Below are positions 1 through 9,600 of a stretch of DNA of 12,092 nucleotides, in pieces. The stretch is from positions 1-12,092 of the forward strand of contig JALLPB010000935.1 of the NCBI GenBank assembly GCA_036939975.1. Direction: 5' to 3'. Source of the DNA: Cyclostephanos tholiformis. Lineage: Eukaryota; Bacillariophyta; Thalassiosirophyceae; Thalassiosirales; Thalassiosiraceae. The notes under the pieces are model-generated. The model was not told the DNA's origin and did not search any database. It was given only the letters and a program-made list of their open reading frames with translations. Position numbers and translations under genes: made by a program. Every line of letters starts with the position of its first letter. Position 1 is the stretch's first letter.

Positions 1-228
1 AATGGAGTGCAGTTAGAGGAGTCGAGCAAGAGTCGAGGTCCAGTCGGAGACTTGAATAGACGAACCGACGAGACGGTGAGACTGATGATAAAAAATCTCG
101 TTGATATCGTTCTTTTCATTGCCACACCACTAACTCTACACATCAAAGGTTAATACGCCTCATAGATAACGCTCAGGACGATTTTAAATTATTGATTTAA
201 TAAAATAATAACCAGCATCCGAGGTCCG
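1..228. promoter_or_regulatory. Upstream leader / presumed promoter and 5' UTR of the large gene
   Basis: No coding region is supported here. The last ~50 bases before the ATG (181-212) are strikingly AT-rich, in contrast to the very GC-rich coding sequence that follows. An in-frame TGA at 193-195 precedes the ATG at 229, with no other in-frame ATG between, so translation cannot begin further upstream without an unseen splice. I see no convincing TATA box or initiator. Calling it promoter or 5' UTR is inference from position only. Confidence 0.4.
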
Positions 229-678
229 ATGGGAGACCCATCAGGATCGGTCGGAGGTGTAGGAGGTGGAGGAGGAGGGGGAGCCCCCCCCCCCGGCGGC
301 ATGACCGTCGGCCATGGCGGGATCCCGCCGACGACGACCGCCCCCGCCACCCCGACGACGGCTCCCATCCCAAACTCGCCGTTATCCACGGTATTTGCGG
401 GGAACAACGCCCCCCCCCCAGCCTCGACGAATATCGGGGGCGGTGGGGACAGGCGATCCAAGATGGTTCGGGAACGATCGCGCTCGATATGCGCCGCCTT
501 CGCCGTCGGCGGGGTCGCCGCCGTCACGGCAGTTGACTCGTCCGGGAAGGGGGGGGGTAGGAAGAAGAAGACGACGACGACGAAGACGACGACAAGGACG
601 AGGACCGCATCGACCGCGACATCCACGACCCCGACGAAGGACGAGGGGAGAGAAGAGGAAAGGGGGGAGGGGGGGGGG
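229..678 (+). other. N-terminal Gly/Pro/Thr low-complexity region (residues 1-150)
   Basis: This part of exon 1 encodes runs of Gly, Pro and Thr with Lys/Arg patches (for example KKKTTTTKTTT), with no domain I recognise. It contains C and G homopolymers of 9-11 bases at 284-294, 410-419, 549-557 and 669-679. It is probably a disordered N-terminal extension ahead of the first propeller. In-frame ATGs at 301 and 463 are possible later starts. The poly-C and poly-G lengths are the weakest part of the sequence, so exact residues here deserve caution. Confidence 0.6.
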
Positions 679-3600
679 GCATTGCCGGCGCTCTTCACCG
701 CGTTCTGTCACAGGGGACTGGAGGTCATCTTCGTCGCGATCAACCCCCCTCGATCGGGGGGGGATAACGACGACGTCGACGACAATGAGCGGCGTGACAA
801 TACACCGTCTTCCTTTGCCTCGTCCTCGCATTCGACCTGTTACCTGCTCGGGATACACGCGCGAACTCGCGTTCCCTTCCAGAAGTGTCGCATATTCGAC
901 GATGGACGCGACGTCGGGTTGGAAATAGTGCAATTGACCTCCCATCCCGAATCGGGATGGATATACGCCGCGGACAGTCACGGCAACGTTCACTCCTTCC
1001 ATCCGGTACGATCGGATCCGATGGTCGAGGCATATGGGAAATTCCGTTGGATGCCGGGGACCGTGGCGCGTTGCCGGGGGGTGTTCTTCGGTCGAGACGA
1101 CGACGCCAGGGTCCGACGAGGACGGGGAGTCGAGGACGACGACGTCCGTCGGGGGGCATGCTTCCATCGTCGTGGGCGAAACCTCGGCCAACGTCGGTTC
1201 ACGTCGCGCTCGGTACCGAGCGGACGAACGACTTGCGGCCTCGGCGTCGCCACCCCCGCCAAGGACAAGGCCGCGGCGGCGGCATCGCGAGGGATATATC
1301 CGCTGGCGGACGATCCCCCTCCCCTGCCCACGGTGGACGTCGACGTGGACGACTGTAACAATAATGCGACGTCATTCGCGACGGCTCGGTACGGAGTGAT
1401 GTTATGCGCATCGATGACCGAAAGGCGGGTGCTGATCGCGCATCGGGATCAGCTCGCCGTATTCGACTTCTCCATCCCCCCCCCCCGCGCCGCCGCCTCG
1501 GTATCGGATCTCCCGCCGGTGGATGCGCTCTTGCTCTGGACTCACACGCTGCGCGGATGCGTCATCGATCGCGCGTCCATATCCGGGGACGGATGCGCCA
1601 TCGCTCTATCGTTGCTCGGGGAGGGCGTGGGCGTGCCGTATCCGTTCGGGGTGCGTACCTTCGTTCGGGATAAGGACGATGGGAGCGGCGTCGGGTCGTC
1701 CCCATCCGATGGCGTGGCCTCCGAGGCCGACGACGGCGGGGTCAAATCCGTCGGACGGAACGATGCCGGCGTTGGCGATGGTGGCGAGGCCAACAAAGCA
1801 ACGATCGACACTGGCGGCAGGCCGCCAGTTCACAGTCGGGACGGACCGTCGCGAGTGAAGCCCCCCCACGCTCGCGGCTCGTCCCCTTCGCGTAAGGGGG
1901 GAATATTGTACAAGCCCGCACAGTTCCTGGTCCATTCAGCGCCGGTTACACGTCTTTCCTTTCGCGGCTATGGCACTAGGACGTCGTCAGCCAATCACAA
2001 CTCAAATGTTTGGAATGAAATAGAAGAGGGCAACGATTTGTTACTGACCACATGCTCATCGGATTGCTCCGTGCGCATATTTAGTCAGAATAGCTGGAGA
2101 CAGTTGATGCAATGGAACTCACCTCCCAAGTCTAGAGCGAATTGGGTACGCGGCATCAGCGCCGCTAATTTGGGGGATTTGGATTCGAGTCCAAATAGTT
2201 GCAACAATGCTTCGAATCCAATGAGTGAAGTTGGGAACACACCGAATGAGTGGGGCACTCGCGCGGACAAGGGGCAAATATCACCCATACCCAAATACGG
2301 TGTGGACATGCCCCATCATTCACAACATCAGCAGCGTACATCTGAAATTTCGACATCATCAGATGCATCTGGAGACGTCGACCGAGCTTTGCTCGCAACT
2401 AAGCTCACTCAACCGACAAACTTTTCCTTCAACTCGCACTCCACTCCTGGGACACATGCTGGTGCGTGGATCGCAGAGTTAACATTCAGGAATACTTTCC
2501 CAGCGCTGAGATTAAGCAGATTAAGTTATATGAAGACCGGAGGAGATGATGCGTTGCCCGCACACTTTGAGAGCGTTGCTGCTATATTACCACCTGGTTC
2601 AATTGCTGAAGAGGTAAGATAATGAGATGTTTGCGTGTGTCGAACGGCTTGGATCCGAGTTAAATAATGTAACTGTATTTTGTCATTTTTTGCAGGTGGT
2701 TTTAGAAGAGGGTGAAGGAATGGATGAATGTCGCATGGAAGTGGAGGGTATCTGGCCTGCGTGGGATTCTTGGGAAGCCGATTTGAATGGTGGCAACAGG
2801 GGTGGTGGCACTGCTCCTAACTTCAACAAAGGGCACGCTGCTGCAGATAGCCGGGGACTAGCACCTGACAAGGCTTCCTATCCATTGGGCTCAATACCAC
2901 CATGTGGCGCTGTAGGCACACCCACGGCAGCAATTCCGCGTTGGCTTGGCGAAGGATGCCACTTGGGAGGGTCGCACATGCCCCCCTCTGAACTGCGTCT
3001 GACATCCTCCCATTCGCGTTTTGGCTGCGTTGCTCTAATTGAAATGCCACTGTGGGGAGATAAGGACTTGGGTGCCATGGAGTTTGGATCTCCAATGCAA
3101 TATGTAATGATGATGCCCGAGCAGGATAGTGGTGATGTTTGCTATCACAAGAATCTTCCAGAAGTTAATTTAGAATACGAATCAGGAAGCCGTTTATGTG
3201 CGCGATCATCGTTGGATCGACGTTCTATTGATTTGTGTTGGAGGAAACATGGCGCGGTAAATTTGAAGGAGATTCCAAATGACAGTATAGTTGACCACTC
3301 AAGGATAAGTTCGGGAGTCAGGATATTTCAAGATCTCAGTTTGAACCCCCTCCCATTATTACTCCCTTCGTTGACCCTACCTGACAAGCATGCAGTATCC
3401 AGCCTGCATTGGTGGCCTGATGAAAATTACGGTGGACCTCCCCGTCTGGTGGCTGTGACACAGGGCGGCTCATTGATAGTGTATGAAATGCCTCCGCCGT
3501 GGAGCGCTTTAGAGCCTCCCATGCCTGAATATGATCCGTTTAATGATTATGCAGATGGTATAAGTCGAGGAAGTAGTTTTGATTCGGACTATATGAGTGA

Positions 3601-6600
3601 AGATGAAGAATATATTTCGATAGATGAGGGTATACATTCTGAGTCCTTTAGTCTCAACTCAGCTCGAAGCGGTAGCAGGGCAGAATACGAAGTTTCGATA
3701 CTTCCCCACCCTGACTTTGGTATAGGATTACGTCTCGAATCGCCAGCTGTCGGTGGCATGCACGCAATAGTTGGGGCATTCAAAAAGCATCCATTGTCTG
3801 GAGGTCGACTCCCCGCAGAACGATGTGGAGTCATTTCAATTGGTGATGAATTGCTAGCAGTAAATGATAGTAATCTGGAAGGGATGAAGTTTGAGGATGC
3901 CATAGGGACAGTTAGACAGATTGGATTCAACTCACACGGAACTCCTCTTAAAATGAAGTTCCGAAGATGTAAGGGGAAACGGATATCTCAATCGCTTTGT
4001 TCACCAGAGGGGCGCGTCGCACACACCTTTGACTCCAAAGAAAGATATTGTCGTCAGCATGAAGAAAATAATGATTGCGGGAGTCTGGCAACGGTACAGG
4101 TGGGTGCCGACAACGAAATCCAACAGGGATTTGGACGCATCATTGCAATTGTTCGGGATGCTGTAACTGTCGACAACTCTCCCGACTTTGGTTCTCTCGA
4201 TTATATTCGTGACATCCCACCCCCGGCAATGCTGCTGTTGCCGTGGAATTTCGGGAAAGGTGCTGTGGTTTCATCGAAAATGTACGGGGGTGCACTTGTC
4301 CTTTGGGCGGTTTCTGGAAAACGTACAGTCAAAGCGGCGCGATTAGAAGCTGTACTGGATATTGACCCCGAGAATGCAAGATTTATGGAGATAGGATCCG
4401 TATCCTTGGACCAAGAGGAAGCGGCTGGGGCGACACTCTCGGCAGTTAAATCGATATCGTACATCAGCTCGACGGAGAAAGGGTGGCTCGTTGCTCTTCA
4501 CGATTCTGCAGGCTATGTTTCGCTGCTCTTCATTGATATCGCTTGCACTTCCGTCTCAAGTGACACTGTCACTTGCACAAATGCTATCCGTGCATCTTTA
4601 CGTTACTATCAAAATATATTCAATTGTCACGGCGTTAGCATTGATGGAAATAAGCATGGCTCTCGCGATACTTTTATTCTAAAATCATTCTCGTTGGAAC
4701 TATTTGGCGCCATGAAAGTTTGTCATGGTGGGTGTAAGAAGTTGACCGTATGGTCGTCACTTCCACAAGCAATACATCGCGGAGCCGATGAACAACATTT
4801 GGAGTATAATAGTGTCACAATATTGATTGAAGATGTTCCGCAGCTTTCCTCTGACGAGGTAGCCCTTGATTTCCGCTGGATTAGAAGTGGTTATGTCGAT
4901 GCGTTTCCGTGGCTAGTCATTACCACCCAAAACTCCGCAGTTGTTTACCATCGATCTGGAATACAGATTAATTGGAAGCCAATCGCCATTATATCATACA
5001 AAGAAGAGTTACTCCGCATGAAGCAGGAGGCAGCAATCAATCCTTTCGATGAATTTCCACATTTGATTACAGCATTGCAGTGTACTCAATTGTCGAACGA
5101 TGAAGACGGTAAAACAATGAAGTGCGACTGGCATCCGGAATCAATTCTGGCTAACATTTGTACAGATGAGGACGGTGCCGAACTCGCCTTAAAGGCATAT
5201 GCTCAAGGCTTGTTTTCTTGGTTGTCACAATGGATGAAGACCGATGAATCTCAAAGACCATCTTGGGGCGATTGTCATGGAGCTTTGCCTAGTGCACCAT
5301 TCCGATGCGTTCGCGGCAAGTCGTCATTGTACTCTGACGACCAGAACAAAAAAGATGATGTCGGAAGCCCTGTTGGCATGACATCGGCCACTGCCATGAT
5401 GTCAACGTTGTCTATTCCCGCAAATGACAATGTTTTAATTTGTGAGCTGCAGAAGGCCCTTAGTCCGTGCAGCAATACTCAAGTTAGAGATTACCAATCG
5501 AAAGAGAATGTCACCCATAATCGAAGTGAGGTCGTGTTGGCAATGCCAGCTGGGAAAAGCGGCCATGAGAATGCAGTAGGCGTCGATAACACAACGAAAT
5601 CATTGCCAATACCACTGAAGAACATGAAGAAGAGCGAGATTTGCTGTATTTGGGCAATCGGCGAGGTCGCGATCAAACCACCGTCATTCAAGAATCTTGA
5701 TAGTCTTTCACAGCATTGCCTCTTTTGCGTGTCGTTGATGCAACGATTGCTAGTGGACGCTACGAACTCATTGACGCAACCTGGAAGTTCCATGCCTTTG
5801 TATGGAAGTGAACAACCAACGATTCTCACGAGACAAAGGCCCATCGATGCATTCGGGAAAGAAATTTTGACATTCGATTGCGTTGCCTCCGCTGCGATCT
5901 TATCGGCACTTTTGAGTGATAGTCAAGCAAAATTAGTTAAGTCCTGTCGACGGGTTAATGGTGACAAGTTTACCTGGGAATTTGCACGTTCAATTGGTAT
6001 CCCTTATTGGGTTCGGTCCGAAAAAATATTAATGTCTGTTGCTGAGGAGATTGCTCAAAATTTGTACAAATCTACCAAGAGCGTCATGGATTGTGCTTTA
6101 TACTATATTGCCATGCGTAATATGAAAAAACTTCGTGCAATAGCAGCAACTGATAGGTCAGATCAAGGGAAGAAGTTCTTGAAGTTTCTCACGGATTATA
6201 ACTTCTCGTCCGAACGAGGGCGGAATGCAGTGGAAAAAAATGCCTATAGCTTGCTTCGTAAACGGAAGTATGTTTCAGCTGCGTCATTCTTCTTGCTCGC
6301 AGAACCTCCCATGACTAAAACGGCGCTGGACGTGATTAAGTCGCAAATGCAGGATTCCTCACTTGCCTTTTTTGTGGCTCGCCTTTTGGAGAGCGCACCA
6401 AAATCATCTAATGCGCATGTCGAGAACATCACTATTGGAGGTGGTTTCAAACTGAGTAGCATGGGAGGTGGAGGTGGTTTTGCTGGCGGTCAAAATTTTG
6501 GGGATGACGATCTAGACCAGGAAGAAGATGAGACTATCAAATTCAATTCTTGGGAACCCAACTTGGGTATCAGTGCTCGTAGTGCCCTTTTGACGAAAGA

Positions 6601-9600
6601 CTCGTCCGGAGTTGACGACGTCTGCCTTGAATCTCTCCGACTTCTCTGGCTAGGCCGCCCACACGAATCGAAGTTACGTCTTTCTCACATGACAGCAAAT
6701 TGGACCTTCGAAAATAACGATGCGGTGGAGGATCTGTGCCTCCCACTCAGTTTTGGGTCTGATGATACAGCAACAACTGCAGTGACTACAGTAAAAACCA
6801 TTCTAGGAAGGGTTAACCAAATCATAAATTTCTGCAAAGGTCCGATGTTATTGATGAGAATGAATCCCAAGAAACGTGAGTTATGGACATCCGCTCTGCG
6901 TGTTTCTAGAGCACTGAGCCATTGTGGTATGGAGATATCATCCATTCGCATCATGTTACAAACTGCCAAACATGTTGACCAAGTTGAGGCGACTGCACCT
7001 ATGAAAAAACAAGTGATAAATGATACGTCATCTTTGATATTTAATTCATATGATGCGATGCCTCCAAAACCGAAGCCCGCGACTCAAGCAAAGTCTGCGT
7101 CGCGTCCAATGCCATACTCGATATTTGATTCATATGATGTGGCGCCTCCAAAACAGAAGCCAACAGGCCTAAAGCCATCACCACAGCCTGATCCAATGAC
7201 ATCCTCAATTTTTGATTCGTATGATATGGCGCCGGCAGTCCCAAAACGAACACCACAGCCTAATCCAATGGCATCCTCGATATTTGATTCGTATGATGTA
7301 TGGCCTCCAAAACCGAAGTCGACAGCGCCAAAACCGACACCACAGCCTGATCCAATGGCATCGTCGATTTTTGATTCATTTGATGCGGCGCCTCCAAAAC
7401 CGAAGCCGGCAGCCGAAAAGTCAACGCCGCCAAATCCAATAACATCGTCAATATTTGATTCATATGATGTGACGCCTCCAAAACCGAATTCGACAGCGCC
7501 TAATCCATTACAGACTCATCAGATTGACAATGCGACTGGAATTCTGAATTCTTCACAATGCTCTCCTCCAAAAGCTCATTCTGACTCCCCCCTAGTCGTT
7601 GAGAAAGAGCAGCCATTCAATATTCCCACATGCCCAACGCTTTGGAATGAATGGCGAGAGCAACTTATCAACGTTGCAGTTGCACGTAGATTCATTCGCG
7701 AATTAGCAAGAATAGTATCCTGCTTCGATTGTGAACCAAACAATATAGCTATGCGAGATTTTGCAAGGCGTAGCCACCCTCTCATACCTAAAAGGGCATC
7801 TGAAGTACTTCGTAATGGTTGCAATAGTGAAGAATTGCTCAATACGATCACCACGTCTCTATCTGAGTTGAGCTCCTCATTCGATATGAACGAAACTGCT
7901 ATTCTTGAGCAGGCATCAGCATTGCTGTTATATAATAGAAAGTCAAGACGTATTGTGTTGTCGGTAATACTACAAATCTTACTGGGAAGGGGTGACATTG
8001 CTGAAGATATTGTCCGTGAGGCCTCATCGTTTCAAATGAACGGTTCTGAATTTGTTGGCTTTTCAAATGATACAATATTTGACCATAAAGACACTCAGTA
8101 TTACTCATCAAGTCTGTGGGCGCGACGAGAATCCTCGTTTGTAATTTGGCAATTAGAACTATGCCTCTGGCTTCATCGTGGTGGTGCTTTTGAGATGTCT
8201 GATGTTGCGTTGAAAGAAACGTTACTTTCTGTGCGTGTGGGTCTCGCGGTCGCAGCATGGGGAAGGTGCCAACACAGCTTGGAAGCATTGATCAAAGCAG
8301 AGCCAGACTGCCTCATGGACTTTGATACGGCGAAGAATATCTGGAAAAGCATGAAACTTATCGTTTCAAAAGAAAGCACTAAAGATTCCATAGATGGCGT
8401 GACAAGTGGCGGGTGGGAGTTTCTGGTTGATTGTCGTCGCGACGAGGCTACTGAAATGCTTCGTGATCGCAAATGTGGCCAGTTCCTAATCCGTCCTCAT
8501 CAAAAAGATCATGGCATGTTTACTCTCAGTTTCAAAACCAATCTCATCCCAACTGAGTCCATTTCGCCGGCATCTTACGATGAGGCCGGTAATACGGACA
8601 AGCTTCAACAGACATCAACAGATAATCCTGAGAAGTTTGTGAAACAGGACGATGTCGTACAACATGCCATCATTCGTCTTACTGATTCCGGATTTAGATG
8701 TGGCTCTTTCGGTCCATTCGCCACTCTGTTGAAGCTATTGCAAGCAGTGTCTGATTCACTCCCATTCGATTTGAGATTTAGTGATCCTCCACGTAAAGGC
8801 TTTATCAACGAGAGAGGATTACAGGCTTCACCCAACTCCTATTTATTCCGAAAAATCGCCCTCCATTCTAAGGCGCAAGCATTTCAATATCAAGAGGCCG
8901 AATCTTTAAACGATGCGACTCCGATTTTTACAGTGGAGAATGAGCATGGTGGTAAATATTCAGTGGACAGGACCAGTTATTGCACAGAAGCCGATCTCAA
9001 GAGACGATTTGGCTTATTTTCACAACTGTTGTTTTCAACGGAACTCAGGAAACAACTTTGTGCTGTAGCTGCCGCTGTGGAAATCAGTCCAGATACTAGT
9101 TTGATTCAAAGTGACGGAAAAATCGTGTCCCCCGAACTGACCGTTGACGATTACTTCGACGGCAGCCTATCAGATGAGTCTCTTTTGGCAGACGATGAAG
9201 AGGTACTTGGTGTCGCATCCCGAATCCTGAAACCATTTTTGAACTGGAATCGGACGATGGAAATTGATATTGTTGATGAAGTGACACCGCTGAATACTCA
9301 AGCCAAACATTATCCAATGCACACAGAGCTTTCAATCGCTCAGAATGCATCAGAGGTGGGGTTTAAATCACGTTACGGCAAAACCAGCGGTGATTCCATG
9401 ATAAGGAAAATGATCCAGTCTGATTCTGGTGTTGAATTTCGTACGTTGAGAGTGGGTGAAGTGGGCAACAGTGTCATTGTTGTCCTCTTTGGCAAGCAAG
9501 AAGCGGTCAAATGGCTTATGGCCAATGAAACAAAAAACAACGAAGCTGAGGCAAAAGAGCGACTAAAGGTGATGGAACAGACGCGGGTGATTGAAACAAT

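Noticed and set aside
561..650. An alternative + frame giving an acidic Glu/Asp run (starting EEEDDDDEDDDK) instead of KKKTTTTKTTT
   Set aside because: It looks attractive as protein, but in that frame a TAG at 558-560 sits directly after the G9 tract. A slip in that tract could not enter it without stopping, so the annotated frame is kept.
382..1191. Long minus-strand open frame (269 codons), plus several other open frames on both strands in the GC-rich 5' part
   Set aside because: GC-rich sequence has few stop codons, so all frames stay open by chance. The translations are Arg/Pro-rich without domains, while the + strand frame from 229 carries WD40 blocks and splices into the Rav1 core.
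2627..2695. ATG at 2627 as the start of a separate second gene
   Set aside because: It lies inside intron 1. Splicing gives a phase-0 join with WD40-type sequence on both sides, which is better supported than two abutting genes.
7028..7507. CRISPR-like array or non-coding satellite
   Set aside because: Units are 72-87 bases, all differing by whole codons, with the protein motif better kept than the DNA. Antisense open frames here (7041-7256, 7260-7481) are shadows of the repeat.
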